64,000 nucleotides of DNA, from NCBI GenBank assembly GCA_031291095.1, contig JARLJR010000135.1, forward strand, positions 62,001 to 126,000. Direction: 5' to 3'. The notes under the pieces are model-generated. The model had not been told where the DNA came from. It did no database searches and worked only from the letters and a program-made list of their open reading frames with translations. Below are positions 27,364 to 37,515 of this stretch, one piece after another (within the stretch, counting starts at the first letter, position 1; every line of letters begins with the position of its first letter). Both the position numbers and the translations under genes were made by a program. This DNA comes from Legionella sp. (GTDB taxonomy: Bacteria; Pseudomonadota; Gammaproteobacteria; Legionellales; Legionellaceae).

Positions 27364-29289
27364 CTATTGCGCTTCCCACCAGGCTTGGAACATTAGGATA
27401 TTCCATAACATTGCGGAGAAGTTTCCTTTTCCGTGTAGATGTTGCTGCCACATTAAGCGTATTGCTGCGGAATTGAAAATCCCTTCTTTTTGTAAGCGGT
27501 GCTCATTGAGTAGAGTCTCTGCCCAATCGCGTAAGGGACCACGTAACCATTCCGACAGAGGAATAGAAAAACCCATTTTAGGGCGTTCGATTAAAGAGCG
27601 TGGGACGTAACGATCTAATAATTGGCGTAAGGGCCATTTGCTTTGGCCATCGCGTAATTTCATCGATAAGGGTAGAATCCAAGCAAATTCTATTAAACGA
27701 TGATCTAAAAAGGGTACACGGGTTTCCAAAGACACACCCATTGCCGCGCGATCTACTTTGACTAAAATATCATCAGGCAAATAAGAAACAAAATCCATTG
27801 CCATCATCCGATTTACATCATCAAGCTGAGATAAATCAGCATGGTGCTGGTCCATAAACACGCTCGGCTCAACCCCCTCAGAGACTAATAAAGAATACGG
27901 CTTGTCATGATGGGAAACCAATCGACGATAGGCTTCATTCACCGTAGCACTGGCCAAGACATAAGCACCTTTATGCACTTTGCTTCCTACTTGTGAATAA
28001 TGCTTCAACACTGGCAGTACGGAAGACACTCGATCCCAGGTTTTAGGTGAGATCTGTCGCATTACGGTTGCTACTCCCCTGCGCACGGGCAGAGGCACTT
28101 TATTTATTTTATTCCACAGTTTTGAGGTCATCGTATAACGATTATAACCACAGAATAACTCATCACCCGCATCCCCACTTAAGGCCACAGTAACTTGTTG
28201 TTTCGCCAATTCAGAAACTAAAAAAGTAGGTATTTGTGACGAGTCAGAAAAAGGCTCATCGTATAAGGTAGATAATTTTGGAATTACCGCTAAAGCATCT
28301 TCAATCGTCACGTACAGCTCGGTATGCTGAGTTCCTAAATGATCGGCAACTGCTTTAGCATACTTAGCTTCATTATAATTTGTCTCATGGAAGCCAATCG
28401 AAAAAGTTCGTACTGGCCGTGAGGATTGCGCTTGCATTAATGCCACCACGGTTGAGGAATCAATACCTCCAGAAAGAAATGCACCGAGTGGTACATCAGC
28501 AATCATTTGTTGGGCAATCGCATCTTTTGCCAGACGCTCTAGTTCATCAATCGCTTCATTCGCATCCCCCTTGAACGGAGAGGAAAAACCCGTCAATGCC
28601 ACCTGAGTTGCCGACCAATAATTTTTTACCACGGGTTGTGGGTTTTTTAAAGAAAGCTGTAAGAGCGAGCCCGGGGCTAATTTATGGATGTTTTTATAAA
28701 TTGAATGAGGCGCGGGAATGTAGTTATGGCGCAAAAAAAGAGCGAGCGCATCGGGATTAAGCTCTTTTTTAAAATCAGGATGAACCTTGAGCGCTTTTAA
28801 TTCCGAGCCAAAAAGAAAAGCTTCCTCCTGCCAGCCATAGTAAAGTGGTTTTTCGCCCGCGCGGTCTCGTCCTAAGGTTAATGTCTGCGATTGTTTATCC
28901 CATAGGGCAAACGCAAACATGCCTATACTGCGCTCAATCGTCTTTTCAATACCCCAGGCCTCAAAGCCTGCCAACAAGGTTTCCGTATCCGAATGGCCGC
29001 GCCAATTCTGTAGCGCCAACTCTTCTCGAAGTTTTAAATGGTTATAAATTTCTCCATTAAAAACAATCATGTAACGACCGCCAGCTGAAATCATCGGCTG
29101 GTGTCCTGCTGGAGATAAATCCACAATAGCAAGGCGTGTATGGGCTAATCCAATGCCCTCTTGAGCATCAAACCAGATTCCCTGATCATCAGGACCTCGA
29201 TGAGCGATAGACTGACACATAGCAGACAGTAATTGCTCTGCACCCGATGCCCAATCCGTTCGAGATAAAATTCCTGAAAATCCACACAT
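27364..29289 (-). CDS. asnB: Asparagine synthase (glutamine-hydrolysing), polysaccharide-locus type
   Basis: 641 residues. N-terminal class II amidotransferase domain with Cys2 as nucleophile (MCGFSGILSR), followed by the synthetase domain with the PP-loop SGGIDSSTVV and the ALSGDAGDELFCGYNRY segment. Uses glutamine and ATP to amidate a carboxylate. In polysaccharide clusters this type often amidates uronic acids, which fits the dehydrogenase in the same operon; ordinary asparagine synthesis remains possible. Last gene of the minus-strand operon; its ATG shares one base with the stop of the glycosyltransferase upstream (TAATG). Confidence 0.9.
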   Translation of the reverse strand: MCGFSGILSRTDWASGAEQLLSAMCQSIAHRGPDDQGIWFDAQEGIGLAHTRLAIVDLSPAGHQPMISAGGRYMIVFNGEIYNHLKLREELALQNWRGHSDTETLLAGFEAWGIEKTIERSIGMFAFALWDKQSQTLTLGRDRAGEKPLYYGWQEEAFLFGSELKALKVHPDFKKELNPDALALFLRHNYIPAPHSIYKNIHKLAPGSLLQLSLKNPQPVVKNYWSATQVALTGFSSPFKGDANEAIDELERLAKDAIAQQMIADVPLGAFLSGGIDSSTVVALMQAQSSRPVRTFSIGFHETNYNEAKYAKAVADHLGTQHTELYVTIEDALAVIPKLSTLYDEPFSDSSQIPTFLVSELAKQQVTVALSGDAGDELFCGYNRYTMTSKLWNKINKVPLPVRRGVATVMRQISPKTWDRVSSVLPVLKHYSQVGSKVHKGAYVLASATVNEAYRRLVSHHDKPYSLLVSEGVEPSVFMDQHHADLSQLDDVNRMMAMDFVSYLPDDILVKVDRAAMGVSLETRVPFLDHRLIEFAWILPLSMKLRDGQSKWPLRQLLDRYVPRSLIERPKMGFSIPLSEWLRGPLRDWAETLLNEHRLQKEGIFNSAAIRLMWQQHLHGKGNFSAMLWNILMFQAWWEAQ

Positions 29290-30434
29290 TAATGAGATAA
29301 CTCCGCAATATCCCGATACAACGCATAGAAGCGTTCCCGAGCTCTGTCTATAGAAAACTGGTCGCGTACGCGAATGGCCGCTTTTTCACCTAAAAATCGG
29401 CGTTGCTCCGCGGGCATACAAATGATCTTAGTTAATCCAGCAGCCAAGGCCATAGGATCATCAGCGGCAACGATTACCGCGGTATCGCCGGCCAACACCT
29501 TGGCATCGCCTACATGGGTAGCAACACAAGGCAAGCCCATCGACATGGCCTCGCCCAAACCATTAGGAAAACCTTCAGTACGTGACGGCATGCAAAATAC
29601 GTCCATTGCCGCCAAGCATTCGGGAATATCATGGCGCTCGCCAAGCAAAAGAAATGATGAGGTTAAGCTAAAAGAATCCAGTTGTTTTAACAATTCAGTA
29701 TTGTTGTAATCACAACCACGCCCAACTAATAAAAAACGGACCTTCTGATTATTCACTCGTTCCAAAAAAGCAACTGCATTAATAAAAACATCTTGCCCTT
29801 TATCCAAATGTAGACGGCCAACACAACCGACAACAAAATCATCCGCCCCTAGACCAAGCTCATGTCGTACTTTGGTCGCATCAATTTGCTGCGCATTAAA
29901 ACGAGTGAAATCAAAGCCATTGTGGATAACCAACATTTTTTTCGCATTGTAGCCATAAGATACATGTGTATTTTTAGCCGCTTCTGCGACACAAATAATT
30001 TTCTTAGGTACCATATAAGAAAGCAGCGCACAAAAACGCATCAACACATAAGTCATCCGACTATTTTGTGGTACATAAGTATTACGAATTCCCCAAATCA
30101 CATTACGACAACCTGCCATACGAGCAGCCAAACCACCAAAAAAATCAGCATGGTACATCCAGGTTTGAATTATTGCCGGTTTATGAGCTTTTAATAACTT
30201 AACCAGGGCCAGAAAGTTAGCCGGCATGGCCGATAAGCGATTAAAATTGAATGCATGAACCGTAAAACCTTGTGCTTGTAACGTCTTGCCGATGGTACCC
30301 AAACCACTGAGTGAAATAACTAATACATTGTCTATAGAATGAGGATCAGAAAGTAAAAGGCGTTTGAGCATCTGCTCTGCCCCCCCTACCTCTAAGCCGG
30401 TGATAATATGGATTATTTTATTTGGATTAGTCAT
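29289..30434 (-). CDS. Glycosyltransferase family 4
   Basis: 381 residues, GT-B fold. N-terminal acceptor half with HIITGLEVGGAEQML, typical of GT4. The C-terminal donor half has VGCVGRLHLDKGQDV and the EX7E motif in EGFPNGLGEAMSMG. Transfers a sugar from a nucleotide donor to the lipid-linked repeat unit on the cytosolic face. Donor and acceptor cannot be read. It lies 28 bases after the polymerase gene and is coupled to asnB. Confidence 0.9.
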   Translation of the reverse strand: MTNPNKIIHIITGLEVGGAEQMLKRLLLSDPHSIDNVLVISLSGLGTIGKTLQAQGFTVHAFNFNRLSAMPANFLALVKLLKAHKPAIIQTWMYHADFFGGLAARMAGCRNVIWGIRNTYVPQNSRMTYVLMRFCALLSYMVPKKIICVAEAAKNTHVSYGYNAKKMLVIHNGFDFTRFNAQQIDATKVRHELGLGADDFVVGCVGRLHLDKGQDVFINAVAFLERVNNQKVRFLLVGRGCDYNNTELLKQLDSFSLTSSFLLLGERHDIPECLAAMDVFCMPSRTEGFPNGLGEAMSMGLPCVATHVGDAKVLAGDTAVIVAADDPMALAAGLTKIICMPAEQRRFLGEKAAIRVRDQFSIDRARERFYALYRDIAELSH

Positions 30435-30462
30435 TTGTATATCCTATTCGCATTCATATCAT

Positions 30463-31575
30463 TTAACTAGCCAATGCATAAGGCTGCGGACGTAGTTGTT
30501 TTGGGTTATATCGAACACGCTCGTAGCTAAGCAAAATTAAATACACTACGATGAAAGGCAATTTATAGCGAACGATGGTACCCACATTACTAACGATTAC
30601 ACCATACATACACATCCCTGAAAGGAGGAAGCAAAACCACATCAGTGTTTGTTTTGGAAGTGCTTGATAAGAGCGCCAAGTAAATACGGCCAATACCCCG
30701 ACGACCGCTATATTTTCCAACGATTGTAATAGCTGCAACTTAGTCTTTGTCGCCCAAGGTAATGGGTAAAATAAGGCCCGAAACAGCCCCAGGATTACCT
30801 CCCATATGCAATCACCTAAACTAACAATGGCATGGTAATCAGCCAGCTGGCCGCCGTCTTCTAAATACATGCGTATTCTGTAATACTCAATCTTATCAAC
30901 AATAAAGGGAAATGCTAGATAAAACAAAGTACCAAAGAGTGCAAACAGTACTAAAAATTGTTTCTTCGTATAATGCAGATTGCTGTACTTATCAAAAAGA
31001 TACACAGCCGAAAAAAGTACCACTAACAATGCGTTTTGCATTTTTATCTGCACCAGCAAAATAAGGCAAATAATCGTAAATAAGTACCATCCACGCATTA
31101 AGGTCCATAACGCCATGAGCATGACCGCGCAAATCAACATATCACGCAACCCCAAGGAGCTGTATAAGATTAAGCTGGGATAAAACAATAAAAACCATAA
31201 AATCCAACCACGTAGCTTTAATACCGCTGACGCCCAAATAAATACCGAAATCATTAAAAACTTATTAAAAAAACCCAGGCTATTTACCGTTTCGACAAAG
31301 GGTAATGGGAAAAGAGCGTACATATAAGCGGCTTCGGTAACTCGTGAATTATAGAAATTAGAGTTGTAGTTAAAATCTCTTATGGAACTTAGCATACGCC
31401 AATAAGTAAACTGATCGGGCATATAGCGGGGATCAAATAATACCCCATTCAAACAATAGGGCGCAAAACTGATAAGCGCCAAACAAAGCGCATGCGAGGC
31501 TTTAATTTTACCTAATAAGTACGCGGCAAAAATAATCATCAGGCATACTAATAAATTAGGCAAATCCCAGATCAT
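30463..31575 (-). CDS. EpsG/Wzy-like polysaccharide polymerase
   Basis: 370 residues with about ten membrane helices and the EpsG-family layout (short hydrophobic N-terminus, then FDPRYMPDQFTYWRMLSS). Wzy proteins join repeat units in the periplasm. They diverge strongly, so the call rests on topology, length and position between two glycosyltransferases. Its ATG overlaps the stop of the upstream gene by four bases (ATGA). Confidence 0.8.
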   Translation of the reverse strand: MIWDLPNLLVCLMIIFAAYLLGKIKASHALCLALISFAPYCLNGVLFDPRYMPDQFTYWRMLSSIRDFNYNSNFYNSRVTEAAYMYALFPLPFVETVNSLGFFNKFLMISVFIWASAVLKLRGWILWFLLFYPSLILYSSLGLRDMLICAVMLMALWTLMRGWYLFTIICLILLVQIKMQNALLVVLFSAVYLFDKYSNLHYTKKQFLVLFALFGTLFYLAFPFIVDKIEYYRIRMYLEDGGQLADYHAIVSLGDCIWEVILGLFRALFYPLPWATKTKLQLLQSLENIAVVGVLAVFTWRSYQALPKQTLMWFCFLLSGMCMYGVIVSNVGTIVRYKLPFIVVYLILLSYERVRYNPKQLRPQPYALAS

Positions 31576-32720
31576 GAATTACATCCTCGAGTTAATAAAT
31601 AGAGCTCTTTGTAAATAGTAAGATGAGCATCAACAATACGTTCTATAGCAAACTCTCGCTCTGCCAATATGCGCCCGGCATTGCCTAATTGTTGACGAAA
31701 AGCATGATCTTCAATTAATTGTTTCATCGTCAACGCTAAAGCCTTAGTGTCACGAGCAGGCACTAATAAACCCGTTTGGTTCGGCTCAATTGCATCACGA
31801 CAGCCAGGAACATCGGTAGTGATCACCGCCCGCCCGCATGCAGCTGCTTCAACCAAGACCTTAGGCAATCCCTCGCGATAAGAAGGTAATACGACAAGAT
31901 TCACTTGTTCTATTAATTGGGCAACGTCATTACGAAAACCCAGCAGCTCAACAGCCCCATCATTATGCCATTGTGCTAATTGTTCTTTGTCGATGCAGGC
32001 TGGATTTCCCTCATCAATATCCCCAATTAACAAAAACTGCGCTGCAATGCCCTCCGCTTTAAGCGCCTTTGCCGCAGCCACATATTCCAATACGCCTTTA
32101 TCTTTTAATAAGCGCGAAATCATCGCCACCACAATTTTATCCGTGCGTTCTGGCGAAGTTTTATAAATATTCAGATCCACACCTGAGCCACGAATCAAGA
32201 TCGTTTGCTCAACAGTGCAAGTCGCACTTCGCAAAAAGACTTGGCGGTCATCAGGATTCTGAAATATTACCTTCAGATAAGCATGGCCTAAGGCAAGTTT
32301 ATATAATTGACTCACCCCCTGACGCAAAAATTTAGTCTTGGTTTGCTGCGAGGTAAATAAATAACCTAAGCCAGAAACTGCAGCCACAACTGCAGGGACC
32401 TTCAGCATACGAGCAATTAAACCACCATATAAAATCGGCTTAATCGTAACTAAGTGTACCAAATCTGGTTTCACTTCACGCATCAAACGATAAAAAGCAA
32501 ATAAGCTTTTTAATTCCGCGAAAGGGTTTTTACCACTGCGGGATAAAGGAATCGCATGAAAAATTAATCCCGCATTTTTGATCTGTACACTAGCGTCATC
32601 ATCCGGAGTAGCGACATGTACCTCAAATCCATTTTCCTTAGCTCCAATAGCCAAAGGTAACCGATGAGAGATAAAAAATGCTGCATCATTAACTATGAAC
32701 AACAATCGTCGCTCGCTCAT
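31572..32720 (-). CDS. Glycosyltransferase family 4 (PglA-like)
   Basis: 382 residues, GT-B. N-terminus RRLLFIVNDAAFFISHRLPL is shared with N-acetylhexosaminyl transferases such as PglA/WbpY-like enzymes. C-terminal MISRLLKDKGVLEY and the EX7E motif in SYREGLPKVLVEAA. Probably adds an N-acetylated hexosamine or uronic acid to the undecaprenyl-linked repeat unit; the exact donor is inferred only from family likeness. Lies 7 bases after the dehydrogenase gene. Confidence 0.88.
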   Translation of the reverse strand: MSERRLLFIVNDAAFFISHRLPLAIGAKENGFEVHVATPDDDASVQIKNAGLIFHAIPLSRSGKNPFAELKSLFAFYRLMREVKPDLVHLVTIKPILYGGLIARMLKVPAVVAAVSGLGYLFTSQQTKTKFLRQGVSQLYKLALGHAYLKVIFQNPDDRQVFLRSATCTVEQTILIRGSGVDLNIYKTSPERTDKIVVAMISRLLKDKGVLEYVAAAKALKAEGIAAQFLLIGDIDEGNPACIDKEQLAQWHNDGAVELLGFRNDVAQLIEQVNLVVLPSYREGLPKVLVEAAACGRAVITTDVPGCRDAIEPNQTGLLVPARDTKALALTMKQLIEDHAFRQQLGNAGRILAEREFAIERIVDAHLTIYKELYLLTRGCNS

Positions 32721-32727
32721 CGTGATC

Positions 32728-34023
32728 CTATAAACGTAAATCGCTGTGGTCAGCAGGGAATAGATATTTCAAATCATAAAGTACATGCTGCGCTTTACCA
32801 AAAGAACGAATCGCAGTGATGCCCATTTCTTTAAACTGTTGGTGAGCAACGGCTATGACAATCCCATCATATGCTTGTTGTTCCGGTTGTTCAAGCAGGC
32901 TTAAACCATATTCATGAGCAACATCTTCCGCCGCAGCCCAAGGATCGCACACATCAACCGCAACATTATATTCTTTGAGCTCATTGATAATATCAATAAC
33001 ACGCGTATTACGAATATCTGGACAGTTTTCTTTAAAGGTTAATCCCATTACTAACACCCGAGCACCTTGAACATGAATACGTTCTTTCACCATGGATTTA
33101 ATTAGTTGGGAAACAACGTACGCTCCCATGCTGTCATTTAAGCGTCGCCCAGCCAGAATGATTTCCGGATGATAACCTATCGCCTGTGCCTTATGCGTTA
33201 AATAATAAGGATCCACACCAATGCAGTGCCCCCCCACTAATCCTGGACGAAAGGGTAAAAAGTTCCATTTAGTCTCAGCAGCTTTTAACACGGCCTCGGT
33301 ATCAATGCCTAATTTATTGAAAATAATAGCTAACTCATTAATCAGCGCAATATTCAAATCACGTTGCGTATTTTCAATAACTTTTGCTGCCTCAGCAATC
33401 TTAATGCTCTCAACCTTATGAGTTCCTGCCACAATAATTTGTTTATAGAGCTCATCAACGATTTCAGCAACTTCAGGGGTAGACCCTGAGGTTACTTTCA
33501 TAATTTTAGTGACCCGGTGTTGTTTATCTCCAGGATTTACACGCTCCGGGCTATAACCTGCAAAAAAATCACGGTTAAACGTCAAACCAGACATCCGTTC
33601 AAGAACAGGGACACAGACTTCCTCAACAGCACCGGGATAAACCGTAGATTCATAAACGACAATCGCCCCAGCTTGCAATATGGAGCCCACCAGCTCACTG
33701 GCCTTAATTAAAGGGGTAAAGTCTGGGCGCTTATGTTCATCTATGGGGGTAGGCACGGTGATGATGTAGGTATCACAAAAAGCAATTTCCTGCACATTAG
33801 CCGTTAAATATAAATGGCGTGCTTCCAGCAATTCAGCACGACTGACTTCTAAGGTACTGTCATGTCCTTGTTTTAACTCATTTATGCGATGTTCATTAAT
33901 ATCAAAGCCCATGACTGAGCGTACTTTGCCAAATTCAACTGCTAATGGCAAACCTACATAGCCTAAACCGATTAGTGCAAGTTTTCGTTCATCAATCGAT
34001 GTTAACATCAAAATTTCATCCAT
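32728..34023 (-). CDS. Nucleotide-sugar 6-dehydrogenase (TviB/WbpO type)
   Basis: 431 residues. NAD-binding [17 protein letters not shown], then catalytic Cys in [15 protein letters not shown], and the C-terminal UDP-binding domain with [14 protein letters not shown]. Oxidises a UDP-N-acetylhexosamine (probably UDP-GlcNAc or UDP-GalNAc) to the uronic acid with two NAD+. The start may be the ATG at 34008 (MLTSIDERK) instead of 34023; neither has a good ribosome site. Operon with the epimerase upstream and glycosyltransferase downstream. Confidence 0.9.
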   Translation of the reverse strand: MDEILMLTSIDERKLALIGLGYVGLPLAVEFGKVRSVMGFDINEHRINELKQGHDSTLEVSRAELLEARHLYLTANVQEIAFCDTYIITVPTPIDEHKRPDFTPLIKASELVGSILQAGAIVVYESTVYPGAVEEVCVPVLERMSGLTFNRDFFAGYSPERVNPGDKQHRVTKIMKVTSGSTPEVAEIVDELYKQIIVAGTHKVESIKIAEAAKVIENTQRDLNIALINELAIIFNKLGIDTEAVLKAAETKWNFLPFRPGLVGGHCIGVDPYYLTHKAQAIGYHPEIILAGRRLNDSMGAYVVSQLIKSMVKERIHVQGARVLVMGLTFKENCPDIRNTRVIDIINELKEYNVAVDVCDPWAAAEDVAHEYGLSLLEQPEQQAYDGIVIAVAHQQFKEMGITAIRSFGKAQHVLYDLKYLFPADHSDLRL

Positions 34024-34047
34024 TCTTTATGGGTTACCCCTAATTCA

Positions 34048-35097
34048 TCATACTTCTATGTTGACTTGTTGTTTTATATTTTGACTCTTAGATACTGCAT
34101 AATAATCAAGATACCACGCGACAAAATGCTTTACACCTACTTCTACTGGAGTTCCTGGTTTATAACCAACATCCTGCATTAGGGCATCCACATCGGCATA
34201 AGTATCAGGCACATCCCCAGGCTGTAGAGGTAATAAATTCATTTTGGCTTTCTTACCTAAACATTCTTCCAGAACCTCAATATAGCGGAGCAAGGGTACA
34301 GGGCTACTGTTGCCAATATTGTAAACTCGCCAAGGCGCTGCACTGGTTCCTGGATCAGGAGATTCCCCTAACCACTCTGGATTTGCTTGTGCCACTTGAT
34401 CATGGACGCGGATTATACCCTCAACAATATCATTTATATAGGTAAAATCGCGACGATGGTTACCAAAATTAAAGACATCGATAGGCTCATCATTAAGAAT
34501 CTTACGCGTAAAATTAAAAATTGCCATATCCGGCCGGCCCCAAGGACCATAAACGGTGAAAAAACGTAGTCCGGTTGTAGGTAATTGGTAGAGATGGCTG
34601 TAGGTATGAGCCATTAATTCATTCGCTTTTTTAGTTGCAGCATACAAACTTAGAGGATGGTCCACATTATCATGAACCGAAAACGGTAATGTTTTATTCG
34701 CACCATAAACCGAGCTTGAAGACGCATAAGACAAATGTTCAATATGATGATGTCGACAGCCTTCAAGAATATTCATAAAGCCAACGAGATTACTATCAAT
34801 ATAAGCATGTGGATTTTCTAGCGAATAACGCACACCTGCCTGCGCCCCCAAATGGATCACTCGTTGAAATCCATGCTCAGCAAATAACTGCGCAATAAGC
34901 TCTCGATCAGCAAGCTCCATACGAATAAATTTAAACTGGGAATAATCTGCTAATTTTTGTAATCGTGCCATTTTAAGGTTCACGTCATAATAATCATTAA
35001 GATTATCAATCCCAATAACCTCATCCCCTCGCTCACATAATTTTTGTACTACATGAAAACCAATAAAACCTGCGGCACCAGTCACCAAAACTTTCAT
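34048..35097 (-). CDS. NAD-dependent epimerase (UDP-glucuronate 4-epimerase type)
   Basis: 349 residues, extended [14 protein letters not shown] nucleotide motif, [14 protein letters not shown] (hallmark of the CapI/LspL glucuronate epimerases), catalytic Ser in YASSSSVYG, and YAATK with Tyr/Lys. Would interconvert UDP-glucuronate and UDP-galacturonate, or the N-acetyl forms made by the next gene. First gene of the six-gene minus-strand operon; its promoter should lie in 35098-35250. Confidence 0.9.
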   Translation of the reverse strand: MKVLVTGAAGFIGFHVVQKLCERGDEVIGIDNLNDYYDVNLKMARLQKLADYSQFKFIRMELADRELIAQLFAEHGFQRVIHLGAQAGVRYSLENPHAYIDSNLVGFMNILEGCRHHHIEHLSYASSSSVYGANKTLPFSVHDNVDHPLSLYAATKKANELMAHTYSHLYQLPTTGLRFFTVYGPWGRPDMAIFNFTRKILNDEPIDVFNFGNHRRDFTYINDIVEGIIRVHDQVAQANPEWLGESPDPGTSAAPWRVYNIGNSSPVPLLRYIEVLEECLGKKAKMNLLPLQPGDVPDTYADVDALMQDVGYKPGTPVEVGVKHFVAWYLDYYAVSKSQNIKQQVNIEV

Positions 35098-35262
35098 TCA
35101 ACCATCCTCTTAACTTATCTGCATTCTCAAGCCTTGTGCGCTAAAGAATACGAAAAAACAGTAGCCACGTTAACATGCGATTATCATAGCATAAGGAACT
35201 CATGTATTTCATACAGATTAAGCGTGTAGATGGGTGTTTTATTTACTTTTTTTTCAGGTAGC

Positions 35263-35332
35263 CTAGTTGCTTGCAACCAAGGATTCTGGAATAGAGGATA
35301 AATAGCGAAATCCTGGTTACAAGCAACCAGGA
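35263..35332. repeat. Nested inverted repeats downstream of the acyltransferase
   Basis: ctagttgcttgcaaccaaggatt at 35263-35285 faces aatcctggttacaagcaaccag at 35309-35330 as an imperfect inverted repeat. A tighter 8-bp hairpin (atcctggt / accaggat) sits at 35309-35332. Probably the terminator of the acyltransferase gene, though no strong T run follows on the minus strand. Confidence 0.45.
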
Positions 35333-35337
35333 TACAC

Positions 35338-37335
35338 CTATGAAATTATTGGCAGCAGTTGTGGTTTCAGTGCGGTAAATAAATAACTTGAGCCGACTTC
35401 GGATAAATGATTGTCATCGCTATAGTAAGGCTCTCCTTGAGCATTCAAAGAATGACAAATCGTCGCCTTACAAAATACCGAGTACGGATCGAAGAAATAG
35501 GTTTGTGGATTATGTTGAGCAAAATATTTTAAAACTTTATTGATATGGCGCGCCTTAATATTTGATTCGGCACGAGTATCAATTTTTGCAAGGCAATTGG
35601 TCTTAGATAAACGAGGACGTGTTAAGCATGCAAAGGGATCTTTAATACCTGCACCAGGAACATCGCCTAAAATAATTAACTTTCTATCCCCAATTAATTG
35701 TCGCAATTGGCCAAGCTTAGCCAATAAGGGCTGGTACTCTTTTCGCTGGCTGCTCATTAAATCAATATGCCATGGTTGTTGATTGCTTAAATCCTTAGCC
35801 ATTAAAATTTGGAATAACCAGTATTGAGAAACAATCAAAATTGAATCTGGCTTTTTCTGTAATTGAGCTAAACCATGTTTTAATACATTGGAGCAGATCT
35901 TATTCCAATCATCCCCTGGAGTAGTGCGTGATAAATCAGGAAGAATCAAACAGCTCGAACCGGCCATGTATACGGATTTATGGTAGGGTTTTGCAATTTC
36001 ATTTGCTAATCCATACTGCAGCATTTGCGCATGGCTGTCTCCGAGTAAAACAATGTCTGGCGCATCATGCTCTGCTTTATAGGTCCAGCCAAATGGGTAG
36101 GCAAAGCCTTGGCCGCCAAAATGAGCTTTATGATAATCCAAAGCAATTTGTCCAGGACTAAATTGCGGACCCTCAAGTGCGGGGATCCGCCACAATAAGC
36201 CATGACTTAAATACAAAGCAAATCCGCAACTCGCGGTTAACGCAATGCCTGGAATCCATTTCAGAATCAAAGTACGTTGTGCTTTCGCATCTTGAGTTGG
36301 TGTATGTCTGAACCGTTGCTCAATGAAATAATAACTAAACAGAGCAGCCAATAATGAGCAAAGAATGAGAGCTAACTGTACCCCAATGGTGCTAATTTCT
36401 GTGGCGCTTACATAGGAATAAAATACAAGTATTGGCCAATGAACTAAATACAGTGAATAGCTGATTAGCCCTAAGCCTACGGCAATCTTATTACTAAAAA
36501 GCCGTCCCATGTACCTGGCATTCCCCCCATAAATAACTAAGGCAGCCCCCAGGGTTGGAATTAACGCATTATACGAAGGAAACAAGGTGTCTTTGCTAAA
36601 AGTGAACACAGCATACAGCATCATTCCCAAACCGAGAAAACAAGCCAGTTCGCCGAAAAACGACCTCTGTGGTTTGTACTTAATGAGCCAAACCATCAGC
36701 CCCCCAATACAAAACTCAAAAAATCGAAAGGGCATCAAATAAAACAGTGCCGTAAGATAACTCTTTTGGAATAACAAATTTAAACCGAAGCTAATTAAGC
36801 CTAAAACAAGAATAGTCAAGGGCAAAAATCGTTTGTTTAACTTGGTTGCCACCATAAATAAAATAAATGGCCAAATAAAATAAAACTGCTCCTCAACGCC
36901 TAAAGACCAGGTATGTAATAAAGGCTTATAAATTGCGGTCGCATTAAAATAGCCACTTTCAAATAAAAAGAGGCAATTAGAAACTGAAAACGCGGCAGCA
37001 GCTATAGAGCGCCCCAAAGCTCGCAAATGACTTGGTGCTAACAAAATAAGTCCGGCCAGCAGACTACAGAATAAGGTGAAAAAGAGTGCCGGAAAAATAC
37101 GCTTTATTCTGCGGCAATAAAAGTTGGTAAAATTAAATGAGCCTGTTTGCTCAACTTCATTAACAATGAGGCGCGTAATTAAAAAGCCGCTAATGACAAA
37201 GAAAATATCTACCCCAACGTAACCGCCGGTAATGTGGGCGACATTAAGGTGAAATAATAATACGGCAATAACTGCGAGGGCTCTTAATCCATCGATGTAA
37301 CTAATGTATTTATTTTTATTCTTTGGTAACATCAT
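35338..37335 (-). CDS. OafA-type acyltransferase with C-terminal SGNH domain
   Basis: 665 residues from the ATG at 37335 (MMLPKNKNKYISYIDGLRAL). The open frame continues 26 codons upstream, but that part is a dispersed repeat (HPGNRPYYG is typical). About 11 membrane helices of the Acyl_transf_3 family come first, with RALAVIAVLLFHLN carrying the His. A periplasmic SGNH domain follows, with LLGDSHAQML (Ser) and DDNHLSEVGS (Asp-His). Such proteins O-acetylate O-antigen or other glycans. It is on the same strand as the sugar operon but separated by 240 bases. Confidence 0.88.
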   Translation of the reverse strand: MMLPKNKNKYISYIDGLRALAVIAVLLFHLNVAHITGGYVGVDIFFVISGFLITRLIVNEVEQTGSFNFTNFYCRRIKRIFPALFFTLFCSLLAGLILLAPSHLRALGRSIAAAAFSVSNCLFLFESGYFNATAIYKPLLHTWSLGVEEQFYFIWPFILFMVATKLNKRFLPLTILVLGLISFGLNLLFQKSYLTALFYLMPFRFFEFCIGGLMVWLIKYKPQRSFFGELACFLGLGMMLYAVFTFSKDTLFPSYNALIPTLGAALVIYGGNARYMGRLFSNKIAVGLGLISYSLYLVHWPILVFYSYVSATEISTIGVQLALILCSLLAALFSYYFIEQRFRHTPTQDAKAQRTLILKWIPGIALTASCGFALYLSHGLLWRIPALEGPQFSPGQIALDYHKAHFGGQGFAYPFGWTYKAEHDAPDIVLLGDSHAQMLQYGLANEIAKPYHKSVYMAGSSCLILPDLSRTTPGDDWNKICSNVLKHGLAQLQKKPDSILIVSQYWLFQILMAKDLSNQQPWHIDLMSSQRKEYQPLLAKLGQLRQLIGDRKLIILGDVPGAGIKDPFACLTRPRLSKTNCLAKIDTRAESNIKARHINKVLKYFAQHNPQTYFFDPYSVFCKATICHSLNAQGEPYYSDDNHLSEVGSSYLFTALKPQLLPIIS

Positions 37336-37354
37336 TAATCCATAATAAGGGCGG

Positions 37355-37386
37355 TTGCCAGGATGGAGCGTAGCGTAATCCGGGCG
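37355..37386. repeat. Partial copy of the dispersed cggattacgct repeat
   Basis: ttgccaggatggagcgtagc followed by gtaatccgggcg, the same family as 24498-24529. It lies in the 5' extension of the acyltransferase frame. Confidence 0.55.
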
Positions 37387-37444
37387 ATGTTTTCTAACGT
37401 TAAATGCATCCATTTAGCATGTGCTCCTCCACGCTCACGACCAT

Positions 37445-37477
37445 TACGTCATCCCGAACGCAGTGAGGGATGACGTA
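37445..37477. repeat. Palindromic repeat, ttacgtcatccc type
   Basis: Perfect 12-bp arms ttacgtcatccc / gggatgacgtaa around gaacgcagt. Related copies at 53764-53868, 54990-55015 and 55955-55979. Confidence 0.7.
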
Positions 37478-37515
37478 AGTTGGCAGCGAGGGATAGTAGG
37501 GGTGGGCAAATACCA

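Noticed and set aside
37336-37413. 26-residue N-terminal extension of the acyltransferase
   Set aside because: Encoded by a dispersed repeat and not family-like; the start at 37335 is preferred.
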